This document shows, in pieces, positions 15,743 to 24,212 of a stretch of DNA of 24,216 nt; the first letter of the stretch is position 1, and every line of letters starts with the position of its first letter. The stretch comes from M3007 sp040080915 (GTDB lineage: Bacteria; Bacteroidota; Bacteroidia; Chitinophagales; Saprospiraceae). Below the pieces are notes generated by a model. That model worked only from the letters and a program-made list of their open reading frames with translations. It ran no database searches and was not told the DNA's origin. The stretch spans positions 1 through 24,216 of the forward strand of contig JBEBHD010000051.1 in NCBI GenBank assembly GCA_040080915.1, read 5' to 3'. The translations under genes and the position numbers were made by a program.

Positions 15743-18700
15743 ATACCGCACCACCTTCACCACCTCTCCAAGTTGTTCGCCTTGCACCTGCACGAGGTAA
15801 ACGCCCGCCGCGAAACTGCTCAGGTCGAGCGAGCGGGTAAACGGCCCGGCGGCTAAACGGGTTGGCGGTTGCACGGTTTGCACCAGCCGGCCCAGTTGGT
15901 CGTGTACCCGAATGCTCACGGCTTGCTCGGAGGGCAGGTCCAGCCGGACTGTCAGCATGCCCGGTGTGGGGTTGGGCGCAACGGCGAGGTTGAATAGCAC
16001 TTCCTCCGGCGCGGGTGCGCCCGTGGAAGTCTTGTACTTGGGCAACAGGATTTCGTCTACCCAGGCGCGGTCTTGGCCGTCACTCACGAATTCGTCTTTG
16101 TAATAGGTCCAGCGCAGCTCGTGCTGGCCAACCCCGATAGGAAACGATACTTCGCTCCAAGGCACATTTCCGCTCCAGCTACCCACTACGACGTTGTCAA
16201 TCGAAAAAACCAGGAAGTCGTAGCCCTCTTCGCTACTCACCCGGCGGGCGAAGGAAACTATGCCGTCTTCCTCCACGAGCAGGTTGATCAGCATGGTGCT
16301 AATCTGATTTTCCTTTATACTGCCCGACTGGGCGCAGTGCGAGCCGGAGTACGGCGAAACCGTCGAGACCGTCCACGGAAAATTGCCCGGCAGTTCCCAG
16401 TTGAATGTTTTGAAATCATTGCTCTCGAAGGTCTCCACGATGGCGTTGATCACGAACGGCCCGATAAGCCGCTCAACGCTGTACGCGCCTGCCTGCAGTT
16501 CGTATTTCAAATAGGCGACTGTACCTGGTGGTGTCGCGGACGAAACGACCAAGTCTAATGCGGCTAGTTGCTCGCCATTGCTGGCGCTCAGCAGCCCGAC
16601 GTTTGCGGGGGCGGTCACGGTCAGATACGGCGACAGGGAGCTCAGCACGCCCGTGGCCGAGGGCAGGTCGCTGCCGCCCGTATTGCGGTTGAGGATACGG
16701 ACGACCGCCACTTCGCCGCCGTAAAGCTGGTTGGCGCGGAGGGTCACGGATTCCAAGGACCACGACGGGATCGTGAGGGCCGGAGCGAACAGTGGCACCG
16801 TTATTTTAGTGGTATTGGCGGGAGCGCCGTCGTAGGTGGCGGTCAGATCAAACACGACCTTGCTGCCATTGGGCACGTCGTTGCGCACCGAAAAACGGAA
16901 AAGTGCTGTGGCTGAGGCATTGCTGGCCAAGTTTCCGAAGTTGGCTTGCACGTCGAGCAAGGTCACCGCCGGGTTGGTCGTAGCCAGTGCGGCTTGTACA
17001 TTAGTAGCCGCAGCCAAGCCGACATTTTGCAGCGGGATGCGCAGGGTGACGAGTTCGCCGTAGTCGGCTCGCTGGTTGTTGTTGCCTGCAGCGCTGTCGT
17101 CAATGGTCGCAGGCTGGTTTACCACAAAAGGCTGGGCAGATGGCTTGACCCGAACAGTGCTCTGATAGGGGAGGTGGTTGAACTGGGTGACCGTCACCAC
17201 CAAGTCGGCCACATTGGCCAGCGGGGCGAATTCGAGCGTGGCCGTGCCGTTTTGCACGCGGGCCACGGCCCACGTTTGGCCTTCCCAGTACAGGCTGACC
17301 AAGGCTCCTTCCACCGGGCAGGCCACGGTCAGGTTGGTGGCTCCAAATGCCGTGGAGTCCGGGTGTGCCGCCGCCAGCGTTTGCGGGTAGCGCGTGCGTG
17401 GCACCGTGGTCGGGTCGGTGAAGGGAATCCAAAAATCGGCCATTGCTTCGCCGCCTTGGTTGTAGGCGGCGATCATGCCAGCATTTCCGAAGGCCATCAT
17501 GCCGCACATTGTGGGCGAAATGTTGATGCCATCGGCATCGGCGAGGTACTGGTTCATGCCGTCCTGGCCTTCCATGGGCGGACTCCAGCTCTGAAAATCG
17601 CTGGAGAAAAAGCCTGCGATGCCGCCTCGGGGCTGTCCGGTGTTGTAGTCGCCAGCGCGTTGCCAAGCTTCGCCGAGGCATTCGCCGTTGGTGAAATTGC
17701 CCGCGCAGCAAGCAACGGCGATTAGGATCGGGTACCTGCCCGTATTGTTCAGCGTGCTGACGGCAGTTGTGGTGAAATTGCCGCTCACGAGGCCTTGTTC
17801 CCAGCCGTGACCGGTGTAGTTGTACAGGGAAACGCCACGTGAATTCATGGCATTTACCAAGGCAGAATACTGCGGGTTTCCGGGCTGGTCGGCGGTGAAA
17901 TGGCCGGGCGTTGGGGAGTCGGCGGTGTGGTCGCCGTCGAAAAATTCCCAGTACTGCTCGTAGCCGTCAGCGAGGTGTTTGGATTTCCACTCGTTGCCGT
18001 GCTGCCAATCGGCCTGCCCGTCGTCGCCTACGCCAAGGCCTTCGTCTGATGCTGATGCCATAGCGGTGGCCATCCAGTTGTTGTTGTTGTCGGTGAGCGG
18101 GTCAATTTCGTATTCGAGGTTTCGGTTTACCATGATCCGCAATTGCGCGGGCGTGTTGGCGTGGAGGCGTCCGACGAGGATTTCTGGGAAGTGGTCGTCG
18201 CCGCTCATGTAGCCGAAGCAGTTGTCGCAGGCGTACGAGGTGCCACCGCTGGGGCGCATGTGCGGTTTGATGGCGAATTCGTCGCCGACCAGCAGCAGGT
18301 AAGAGATGCCGTGCTCGGCGTAGTATTTTTTTACAAATTCGTGAACCGCGTCCGCCTCCGACGAGCCGATTGTCGAAACCGGCACCACGGTCGTGTGAAC
18401 TCCCATCTGGCGTTTCCAGGTGACCAATGGCTCTAATTCAGCCAACAGGTTGTCCTCAGCGATAACGAGCATTTTTTCCGGCGTGTCGCCACCGCTGCCG
18501 CGGCTTTCGGCTTGCAGGCTGCCATTGGCAAAAAACTGCCGTTGCAGCTGATCGAAAACGCGGCTTTGGGCCGGAGTGACCGGCCCACCAGCCTGCTCGT
18601 TCGTACCAGAGCCGCCGGTGTGGTACACGCGCAAGGTGATGGAGCGGTACACCCGCATGGATTTTTGCACCGGGTTGTACTGCACCGGAAAAATCCAGAG

Positions 18701-19177
18701 CGTTTGTCCGCGGGTTTCGCGGAAGATGAAGGGCGTTTGCATCTCGGCCAGTTTGCCTGGGAAAAATGCGTTGTTTTGATAGGCCTCTCCATAATCAAAC
18801 GGCAGATCCGCGGGGTTTACCTTCCGAAGCAGATTGCCCTTAGAAGGAGCCATCGTTATGTTTTGGACTTCTATGAAATCGCTCTCGATCACCTCCACGG
18901 CCATGTTGCCTTTGTTCGGGATCGCCAAGGCCGTGGCATATTTGGGCACATCGGGCACACTTTTAACTAATAATGGTGTCCCGCCCTCGAATCGCGGGAT
19001 GATGGCCGTCCCGTTGGGCGTAGCCACCGTGGTTTCTCCGAAGCCGCCGATCTGGAGCCGAAGGACGGTTTCGGTCGGGCTGAAGCTGAGTATCTCGAGG
19101 TCGCTCTCGCCGTTCGATTGGGCAAGCAGCGCGGTGACGGAGAGGCAGTACAGAAGGAGGGTGATCAAATTTTTCAT
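15740..19177 (-). CDS. Gingipain-like C25 cysteine protease with T9SS sorting domain
   Basis: The 1145-residue protein starts MKNLITLLLYCLSVTALLAQ (signal peptide). An N-terminal prodomain (about 22-240) is followed by a C25 peptidase domain (about 245-600) that cleaves proteins outside the cell: H457 in LYNYTGHGWEQG and C490 in AVACCAGNF align with the gingipain His-Cys dyad. It continues into Ig-like regions (about 600-900) and a beta-sandwich-like region (about 930-1055, FNWELPGNFPW and WAWVDE-type strands). The last 75 residues are a type A T9SS sorting domain (VAPNPTPGMLTVRL, VRVHDQLG-like strand, LAAGVYLVQV-type ending and basic C-terminus KVVRY). It is therefore exported by the Por/T9SS machinery and attached to the surface or released. 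A second cysteine, C491, sits beside the catalytic one. Confidence 0.9.
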   Translation of the reverse strand: MKNLITLLLYCLSVTALLAQSNGESDLEILSFSPTETVLRLQIGGFGETTVATPNGTAIIPRFEGGTPLLVKSVPDVPKYATALAIPNKGNMAVEVIESDFIEVQNITMAPSKGNLLRKVNPADLPFDYGEAYQNNAFFPGKLAEMQTPFIFRETRGQTLWIFPVQYNPVQKSMRVYRSITLRVYHTGGSGTNEQAGGPVTPAQSRVFDQLQRQFFANGSLQAESRGSGGDTPEKMLVIAEDNLLAELEPLVTWKRQMGVHTTVVPVSTIGSSEADAVHEFVKKYYAEHGISYLLLVGDEFAIKPHMRPSGGTSYACDNCFGYMSGDDHFPEILVGRLHANTPAQLRIMVNRNLEYEIDPLTDNNNNWMATAMASASDEGLGVGDDGQADWQHGNEWKSKHLADGYEQYWEFFDGDHTADSPTPGHFTADQPGNPQYSALVNAMNSRGVSLYNYTGHGWEQGLVSGNFTTTAVSTLNNTGRYPILIAVACCAGNFTNGECLGEAWQRAGDYNTGQPRGGIAGFFSSDFQSWSPPMEGQDGMNQYLADADGINISPTMCGMMAFGNAGMIAAYNQGGEAMADFWIPFTDPTTVPRTRYPQTLAAAHPDSTAFGATNLTVACPVEGALVSLYWEGQTWAVARVQNGTATLEFAPLANVADLVVTVTQFNHLPYQSTVRVKPSAQPFVVNQPATIDDSAAGNNNQRADYGELVTLRIPLQNVGLAAATNVQAALATTNPAVTLLDVQANFGNLASNASATALFRFSVRNDVPNGSKVVFDLTATYDGAPANTTKITVPLFAPALTIPSWSLESVTLRANQLYGGEVAVVRILNRNTGGSDLPSATGVLSSLSPYLTVTAPANVGLLSASNGEQLAALDLVVSSATPPGTVAYLKYELQAGAYSVERLIGPFVINAIVETFESNDFKTFNWELPGNFPWTVSTVSPYSGSHCAQSGSIKENQISTMLINLLVEEDGIVSFARRVSSEEGYDFLVFSIDNVVVGSWSGNVPWSEVSFPIGVGQHELRWTYYKDEFVSDGQDRAWVDEILLPKYKTSTGAPAPEEVLFNLAVAPNPTPGMLTVRLDLPSEQAVSIRVHDQLGRLVQTVQPPTRLAAGPFTRSLDLSSFAAGVYLVQVQGEQLGEVVKVVRY

Positions 19178-19199
19178 GACAAGTAGTGTTTGTGTGGCC

Positions 19200-19207
19200 G
19201 AAAGGTA
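19200..19207 (-). promoter_or_regulatory. Candidate -7 element of the C25 protease gene
   Basis: The minus strand reads TACCTTTC, one mismatch from TAnnTTTG, 22 bp upstream of the start codon at 19177. A weak TTGG lies 18 bp further upstream (19229-19226). Confidence 0.4.
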
Positions 19208-19510
19208 TCCTGATTGATAAACTCACCAAGGTGTTATTTTGGCTGGTTTGAGCGATTCGATCAAAATGAATCCGTAAGCCAGAAAGTCGCTTGGTTTAGA
19301 GCGTGTTTGGCATGAACATGGTTTGTTTTTATCCTAAAAAACACAAAATAAAAACAATAGACATAAATCTCAATAGCAAACAGTATTTAATTCTTGCATT
19401 TTAATCAAATAGCCTAAATCTGAAAAATACATCTCTTGATTCAAGGAGGGGCGAATTTTTTACCCAATTTAAATTTCATGTTAAGTTTAAAAAAAAGTCT
19501 TTGACGAACT

Positions 19511-19543
19511 ATTGTTTTGTTAGTGTGTATTCCATTACCTTTG
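19511..19543 (+). promoter_or_regulatory. Promoter of the NTF2-like / H1-tail gene
   Basis: A perfect TACCTTTG (19536-19543) is preceded by ATTG at 19511-19514 (21 bp spacing) and TTTG at 19516-19519 (16 bp spacing). The predicted leader is about 35 nt. The perfect -7 element overlaps no coding sequence and argues for the ATG at 19583 over any upstream codon. Confidence 0.6.
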
Positions 19544-19582
19544 CGGCACGAAATTGTCACTAAAAAAGCAGTTCGACCAATT

Positions 19583-20152
19583 ATGAATGTACAACAACTC
19601 GTAGATGCGCTGGATACCCAAGTACTGAAAGGGGACATCGTCGGCGCATTCGACAAATTCGCAGCCGACAACTGCGTTACGTTGAGCAACGACCAAAATA
19701 TCACCCGCTCCAAGGCCCAAAAATTGGAAATCCTGAACTGGTTTTTCCAAAACATTGCCACCGTAAACCGCATTGAGCGCTCGGCGCTCCAAGTAGCTGG
19801 CAATGTGACCGAATCTCAATTTGTGTTTGATTTTGTGAACCGCCAAGGCGACAACTTGGTGTACAGCGAGGTGATACGCCGCACCTGGAAAGACGGCAAG
19901 ATGGTAGAGGAGCAATACCTGATCGGCCAAACGATCGGTGCTCCCAAAAAGAGTGCGGCTAACAAGCCTTCCAAAAAAGAAGCGGCACAAGACGTACAGC
20001 CCGCCGCTGCAAAACCGGTCGTACAGGCCGCCAATTCGGCAGCAAAGGCTCCCAAAGCCGCCGATGCGAAGCCCGCAAAGGCTGTGTCCGCTCCCAAAGC
20101 CGCTGCAAAGCTGGCCCCCAAGGCGGACAAGCCCAAGGCTGGCCGCAAGTAA
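19583..20152 (+). CDS. NTF2/SnoaL-like domain protein with a histone-H1-like basic tail
   Basis: The 189-residue protein has two parts. Residues 1 to about 118 look like a SnoaL/NTF2-like alpha+beta fold (MNVQQLVDALDTQVLKGDIV, FDKFAADNCVTLSND, RSKAQKLEILNWF, FDFVNRQGDNLVYSEVIRR, EEQYLIGQTI). Residues about 120-189 are low in complexity and made almost entirely of Lys, Ala and Pro (PKKSAANKPSKKEA through KADKPKAGRK), like the tails of bacterial H1-type proteins that bind DNA or RNA electrostatically. No signal peptide is present, so it should be cytoplasmic. I infer a nucleic-acid-binding or scaffolding role; no catalytic residues can be named. It has its own promoter and terminator. Confidence 0.8.
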   Translation: MNVQQLVDALDTQVLKGDIVGAFDKFAADNCVTLSNDQNITRSKAQKLEILNWFFQNIATVNRIERSALQVAGNVTESQFVFDFVNRQGDNLVYSEVIRRTWKDGKMVEEQYLIGQTIGAPKKSAANKPSKKEAAQDVQPAAAKPVVQAANSAAKAPKAADAKPAKAVSAPKAAAKLAPKADKPKAGRK

Positions 20153-20204
20153 AAGCACCCAGACAGCATAGTAGTTTGAGCATAACACAGAGCAGTAATG
20201 TAGG

Positions 20205-20237
20205 ACCCGTCACGCGCAATGCAGGACGGGTTTTTTT
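20205..20237 (+). terminator. Rho-independent terminator after the NTF2-like gene
   Basis: ACCCGTC (20205-20211) pairs with GACGGGT (20225-20231), followed by a run of seven T (20231-20237). It lies 52 bp after the stop codon at 20152. Confidence 0.85.
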
Positions 20238-20357
20238 ATTTATATACTTCGCGCTGCGAGGTTTTGTGCATGGCCTTCGGCCTAATGGTGGGAACCACAA
20301 GTGGCGTACAGGTAGTAGTTTAGCCTATCTAATTTTGAAGCAGCGCGCCCCCTGCTT

Positions 20358-23048
20358 TCAATGGTTATCCTCAAAACCGGAGTCTGTTTTTTTACTGGCA
20401 GGCTTGACTCGGGTAGCTGTGCCGGGCGGCGATTGGTTGCTAGGTGCTACAGGGGCTTGGTCGTTGTACTGGTCGTTGTAAATGTCCGGGGCAAAATCTT
20501 CTTCGTCGCCTGCGGGCAGGGCACCATCCAAGTATTTGGAGCAGTCAATTTCGATCTCCAAGTCACCGGGCGGGCGGAAGAATCGGGCATTGAAGTCGTA
20601 ACCGGAAGCGTGATCAGCCTCAAGGCGTTTGACAAAATCGGCGAAAATAGGCCGAGCCATGCGCGAGCCTTGGCCATCGGAAAAGTCGCGAAACCGAATC
20701 CAACGGTCTTCGCCGCCCACCCAGGTGCCTACCACGAGGCGGGGCGTGAGGCCCATGAACCAGCCATCGGTGTAGTCGTTAGTGGTACCGGTTTTGCCCC
20801 CCACCTCGCTTTTCAGGTCGCGGACGACGGGCGCGCCGAGCACGTTGTACTTCAGCATATCGAGCATGACGTAGGTCACGTTGCCAGGCAGAGCAGGGTG
20901 TTCGTCTTGCTGAGCGCGGTAGATGACGCGGCCGTGGCGGTCTTCTATTTTTTTGATTACGTATGGCTGCACGTACATGCCCTGATTGGCAAATGCCGCG
21001 TAGGCTGAAGTCATTTCCCATACGGTAAGGTCAGCAGCCCCCAGGCAGATGGAAGGCTGTTTGGGGATGCGGTAGTCACCGTCGGGGCGGCGGGCGGCGG
21101 AATCTACACCCAGGTTGTTGAGCAAGCCTCGGATGGGTTCGGGGCTTCCCATTTGTTTCATCAAAAATGCGCTTACGGAATTTACGGAACCCTTGAGCGC
21201 CTCCTTGAGTGTGAGCAGGTTGCCAGTGTACGAGCCGGTGGAGTTGGCCGGTGTCCAGTCAGCTATGGTGGTGAAATTTTGGTACCCTTTCGGGATGGTC
21301 ACCGCAAGGTCGTACACTTGGTAGCAGGGACTGATGCCCTGCTGGGCAATGGCAGTGGCGTACACGAAGGGCTTGAACGTGGAGCCGACCTGACGCATGG
21401 TACGCACATGGTCGAATTTGAAATACTTGAAATTGATGCCGCCTACCCAAGCCTTTACAGCACTGGTGGCGGGGTCCACGGCCAACATGCCCGTTTGCAA
21501 AAACATGCGGTGGTAGCGCAGGCTGTCGTAGGGCGACATGACGGTGTCTTTTTCGAGCCGGGGACTGCTCCAGTCGAACACGGTCATGGGGATTTTTTTC
21601 CGGTACCGGGCCATAATATCCCGCTGCAGAGCGCTCCACTGTTTTTTGAGCAACAGCCAATCGCGGCTGTCCATGATCTGGCGATACTGGGCGGCCCGCT
21701 GGGCCGTCAGCCAGTTTTTGGCCACGTGGGTGGTGATGGTTTTGTGGTCTTTTTCGTCGGCCAACATGCGTAGGATATCCGCGTCCTGAATTTCGAACTC
21801 GTACTTGTCCTGAATGCGGTCGCCGATTTCGCTCATGTATTCGGGCCAGAGCTGTTGGTATCGGTCGCTGGTTCGCATTAGTTTCCAGAGTTCTTCCTTG
21901 CGCAATTCGATTTCGGCAGGGGTGGTTTCGCGCCCGCGGTAAGTCCAAGGATCGCGGTTTTTCCAGACCTGAAAAAACCGCTGCTGGAGTTTTTTCATTT
22001 GCTCGGCCATGGCGGCCTCGGCGTGACGCTGGTAAGCGGGATCAATGGTGGTGTAAATGCGCAAGCCATCGCGATAGATATTATACTCCGTTCCGTCGGG
22101 TTTGCGTGCTTCGGGGGTTTCGAGGATGGTCTGAACGTCTTTTTTAAGTTCGGAACACAGGTACGGGGCGGTTCCGTCGGAGAAATTGACCCGTTTGAAC
22201 CGACTCATGTCAAGGGGCAGCACCTTGAGGCTGTCATACTCAGTTTCGGTCAGGTAGTCGTTTTTCCACATTTGGTACAGCACCACCATTCGGCGGCGGA
22301 TACAGCGCTCGGGGTAGGTGTTTGGGTTGTAGCGCGAGGGATTTTGAAGCATGCCGACCAGCGTGGCGGCCTCCTCGGCCTTGAGTTTTTTTTGTGTTTT
22401 TCCAAAATAGACTTCCGCTGCGGCGCGAATGCCGTAGGCGTTGTTCACGAAATCCACCTGATTGAGGTACATGGCCAGGATTTCCTCTTTGGTGTAGCGT
22501 TTTTCGATTTTGATGGCGGTGATCCACTCGCGGAGCTTTCGGTAGGCAAGCGCGAGCAATTTTTCGGCCTTGTTCATCCCGTCGAACTTGCGGTCGGAGT
22601 ACAGGTTTTTGGCCAATTGCTGCGTGATGGTGGAGCCGCCGCCCGCGCTCTGGTCGCTCAGGAGGATGGTGCGTACCACCACACGGGCCACGGCCTTGGC
22701 ATCCACACCGCTGTGATCGCGGAAACGCTCGTCCTCGGTAGCGATAAGCGCCTGCACGAGGTAGGGGCTAAGGTCGTCGTAGGTCACCGGCACACGGTTT
22801 TCGACAAAATACCGGTCCAACACCGTGCCGTCGTCGCCGAGCACTTCGCTGGCGAGGGCCGATTTGGGGTTTTCCAATTCTCGGAACGACGGAATGGCCG
22901 CAAAACTGATGGCGACAAATACGACGATGCACGCCACCACACAGGCAATGGACAGGCGCCACATCCAGCGGATGATCTTCCGGTAAACAGGCATGCGCCG
23001 CTCCTGAAGGGCGGCTTTAATCGTGATGAGGCGTTGCGGCTCGGACAT
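20358..23048 (-). CDS. Penicillin-binding protein 1A (bifunctional transglycosylase/transpeptidase)
   Basis: The 896-residue class A PBP polymerises and crosslinks peptidoglycan at the inner membrane. It has a short cytoplasmic N-terminus, one membrane helix (about 31-51), a GT51 glycosyltransferase domain with E105-D in EDERFRDHSG, GGSTITQQLAKN (137-148) and EEILAMYLNQV (188-198), and a transpeptidase domain with S556-T-F-K559, an SVN motif in LKGSVNSVSAF and K752-T-G-T755. Between them is an insertion of roughly 180 residues, rich in Trp, Arg and Glu (WKNRDPWTYRGRETT), a common size in Bacteroidota PBP1A. The C-terminal 70 residues are acidic, then Pro/Ser/Lys-rich. The start is supported by the leader promoter at 23197-23229. 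The leader carries one copy of the 83-bp element. Confidence 0.93.
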   Translation of the reverse strand: MSEPQRLITIKAALQERRMPVYRKIIRWMWRLSIACVVACIVVFVAISFAAIPSFRELENPKSALASEVLGDDGTVLDRYFVENRVPVTYDDLSPYLVQALIATEDERFRDHSGVDAKAVARVVVRTILLSDQSAGGGSTITQQLAKNLYSDRKFDGMNKAEKLLALAYRKLREWITAIKIEKRYTKEEILAMYLNQVDFVNNAYGIRAAAEVYFGKTQKKLKAEEAATLVGMLQNPSRYNPNTYPERCIRRRMVVLYQMWKNDYLTETEYDSLKVLPLDMSRFKRVNFSDGTAPYLCSELKKDVQTILETPEARKPDGTEYNIYRDGLRIYTTIDPAYQRHAEAAMAEQMKKLQQRFFQVWKNRDPWTYRGRETTPAEIELRKEELWKLMRTSDRYQQLWPEYMSEIGDRIQDKYEFEIQDADILRMLADEKDHKTITTHVAKNWLTAQRAAQYRQIMDSRDWLLLKKQWSALQRDIMARYRKKIPMTVFDWSSPRLEKDTVMSPYDSLRYHRMFLQTGMLAVDPATSAVKAWVGGINFKYFKFDHVRTMRQVGSTFKPFVYATAIAQQGISPCYQVYDLAVTIPKGYQNFTTIADWTPANSTGSYTGNLLTLKEALKGSVNSVSAFLMKQMGSPEPIRGLLNNLGVDSAARRPDGDYRIPKQPSICLGAADLTVWEMTSAYAAFANQGMYVQPYVIKKIEDRHGRVIYRAQQDEHPALPGNVTYVMLDMLKYNVLGAPVVRDLKSEVGGKTGTTNDYTDGWFMGLTPRLVVGTWVGGEDRWIRFRDFSDGQGSRMARPIFADFVKRLEADHASGYDFNARFFRPPGDLEIEIDCSKYLDGALPAGDEEDFAPDIYNDQYNDQAPVAPSNQSPPGTATRVKPASKKTDSGFEDNH

Positions 23049-23080
23049 AAAACTGGAGGTTTTAAGGTTTCTGGTTAAAA

Positions 23081-23163
23081 GGTTTCTGGTTGTTTGTCAC
23101 CCCGCAAGGGGCTGGTTTACCCGCCGAAGCCTTGGCGTAGGCGGGCCTTTCTGGTTTCTGGTT
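23081..23163 (-). repeat. 83-bp hairpin-forming repeat element, copy 1 (PBP1A leader)
   Basis: This 83-bp segment is the reverse complement of 23290-23372 with two mismatches. A 61-bp core (23092-23152) is bounded at both ends by the 11-mer GGTTTCTGGTT. The core contains CCCC-GCAA-GGGG (a GNRA-type tetraloop hairpin on the plus strand) and a CCCGCC...GGCGGG stem. One more 11-mer lies outside at 23066-23076. The element sits between the predicted PBP1A transcription start and its start codon. Confidence 0.9.
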
Positions 23164-23196
23164 GAACGGTGGGATGACGAATTGAGAATTGGTCAG

Positions 23197-23229
23197 CAAA
23201 CGTACAGGATTCTTGCGATTTCATCCAAC
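23197..23229 (-). promoter_or_regulatory. Promoter of the PBP1A gene, between the inverted repeat arms
   Basis: On the minus strand, GTTG (23229-23226) and a perfect TACGTTTG (23204-23197) are 21 bp apart. Transcription would begin near 23190, giving a leader of about 140 nt that includes all of repeat copy 1. Confidence 0.6.
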
Positions 23230-23252
23230 TGCAAAAAAATCTGGAACAACAC

Positions 23253-23260
23253 GACCTTTG
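23253..23260 (+). promoter_or_regulatory. Possible -7 element of the TIGR02757 gene
   Basis: GACCTTTG differs from TAnnTTTG at one base. No clear -33 box is present. If used, transcription would start near 23267 and the leader would contain repeat copy 2. Confidence 0.35.
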
Positions 23261-23289
23261 CCCTCTAACCAGAAACCCTCTAACCTTCT

Positions 23290-23372
23290 AACCAGAAACC
23301 AGAAAGGCCCGCTTACGCCAAGGCTTCGGCGGGCAAACCAGCCCCTTGCGGGGTGACAAACAACCAGAAACC
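23290..23372 (+). repeat. 83-bp hairpin-forming repeat element, copy 2 (TIGR02757 leader)
   Basis: The inverted partner of 23081-23163, identical at 81 of 83 positions, separated from it by 126 bp. The 61-bp core (23301-23361) is bounded by AACCAGAAACC on both sides, with a further copy of the 11-mer at 23268-23278 and partial copies (CTCTAACC) around it. Read as RNA on the plus strand it gives the same sequence as copy 1 read on the minus strand. Confidence 0.9.
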
Positions 23373-23388
23373 CTCTAACCCATTTTTT

Positions 23389-24147
23389 ATGCGCGATTTT
23401 CTCGAAGCTGCCGTCCTTCGGTACAACACACCAACCTTCATCGCTGACGACCCGATCAGCGTGCCGCACGGGTTTGAAGGGTTGCAGGATAGGGAAATCA
23501 TGGGCTTTTGGGCAGCCACATTGGCCTGGGGCCAACGAAAAACAATCATCCGGAACGCCCGCCGACTGGCTGAACTCATGGACAACACGCCGCACCAGTT
23601 CGTGGTCGGGCACGAGGAGCAGGATCGCAAGCGGTTCCTCGATTTCAAGCACCGCACGTTTCAGGCCACGGACGCGCTGTATTTCCTTGAATTTTTTCAA
23701 AATTACTACCGCCGGCACAATTCCCTCGAAGATGCTTTTGCCCGCCACCTCCGCCCCGGCGATGTGACCGTGGAAAATGCGCTCACGGGCTTTCACCGCG
23801 ATTTTTTTGACCACCCGTGGGCACCGCACCGCACCCGCAAGCACGTGGCCACGCCCGAACGCGGCTCCACCTGCAAACGCATCAACATGTTCTTGCGCTG
23901 GATGGTGCGTCGAGACCGGGCCGGGGTAGACTTCGGTGCCTGGCGGCGAATCCGCCCGAGTCAGTTGCTTATCCCCTTGGATGTACACGTGGAACGCGTC
24001 GCCCGGCGAATAGGCCTTTTGCAACGCCCTCAAACGGATTGGAAAGCCGTGCTGGAGCTGACCGAAAATCTCCGCGCTTTCGACCCCGAAGATCCGGTCA
24101 AGTACGATTTTGCCTTGTTTGGGCTGGGCGTGCTGGAGCGTAAGTGA
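23389..24147 (+). CDS. TIGR02757 / DUF2400 family protein
   Basis: The 252-residue protein matches TIGR02757 (DUF2400), a conserved Bacteroidota and proteobacterial family without a proven function. Recognisable stretches are DPISVPHGFEGLQDREIMGF, ATLAWGQRKTII, a GSTCKRINMFLRWMVR motif near residues 161-178, the conserved IPLDVHVERVARRIGLL, and a C-terminal DPEDPVKYDFALFGLGV. The pattern of helices and the GSxxKRxxMFLRWMVR motif recall helix-hairpin-helix DNA glycosylases, an inference only. There is no signal peptide. ATG 23389 is used; an in-frame GTG at 23353 lies inside the repeat element and is less likely. It is divergent from PBP1A and followed by a strong terminator. Confidence 0.85.
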   Translation: MRDFLEAAVLRYNTPTFIADDPISVPHGFEGLQDREIMGFWAATLAWGQRKTIIRNARRLAELMDNTPHQFVVGHEEQDRKRFLDFKHRTFQATDALYFLEFFQNYYRRHNSLEDAFARHLRPGDVTVENALTGFHRDFFDHPWAPHRTRKHVATPERGSTCKRINMFLRWMVRRDRAGVDFGAWRRIRPSQLLIPLDVHVERVARRIGLLQRPQTDWKAVLELTENLRAFDPEDPVKYDFALFGLGVLERK

Positions 24148-24167
24148 TTAGCTATGCCCAAAACGGT

Positions 24168-24212
24168 CGAGGGCCGCAGTACTCGTTTGTACCGCGGCCC
24201 TCGCCTATTTTT
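24168..24212 (+). terminator. Rho-independent terminator after the TIGR02757 gene
   Basis: A 10-bp stem CGAGGGCCGC (24168-24177) with GCGGCCCTCG (24194-24203) continues inward with GTAC/GTAC and leaves a 6-nt loop. It is followed by a T-run (24207-24212), 20 bp after the stop codon. Confidence 0.88.

Larger units (their letters stand above)
19178..19582. other. A+T-rich divergent intergenic region
   Basis: About 405 bp separate the C25 protease and the NTF2-like gene. The middle (roughly 19310-19500) is clearly richer in A+T than the flanking coding sequence and has several A and T runs (for example near 19324-19365 and 19488-19496). Apart from the two promoters at its edges I see no ORF, RNA gene or strong hairpin. 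It may bind nucleoid proteins or regulators. Confidence 0.5.

Noticed and set aside
20337..20359. Terminator for the PBP1A gene on the minus strand
   Set aside because: A short AAGCAG/CTGCTT stem directly follows the stop codon, but no T-run follows on the minus strand, so support is too weak to list.
21999..23078. 359-codon open frame on the plus strand
   Set aside because: It is antisense to the PBP1A gene; no domain or start signal supports it.
23221..24033. 270-codon minus-strand frame including the repeat arm
   Set aside because: It overlaps the TIGR02757 gene in antisense, and its recognisable words (for example VVCHPARGW) come only from translating the DNA repeat.
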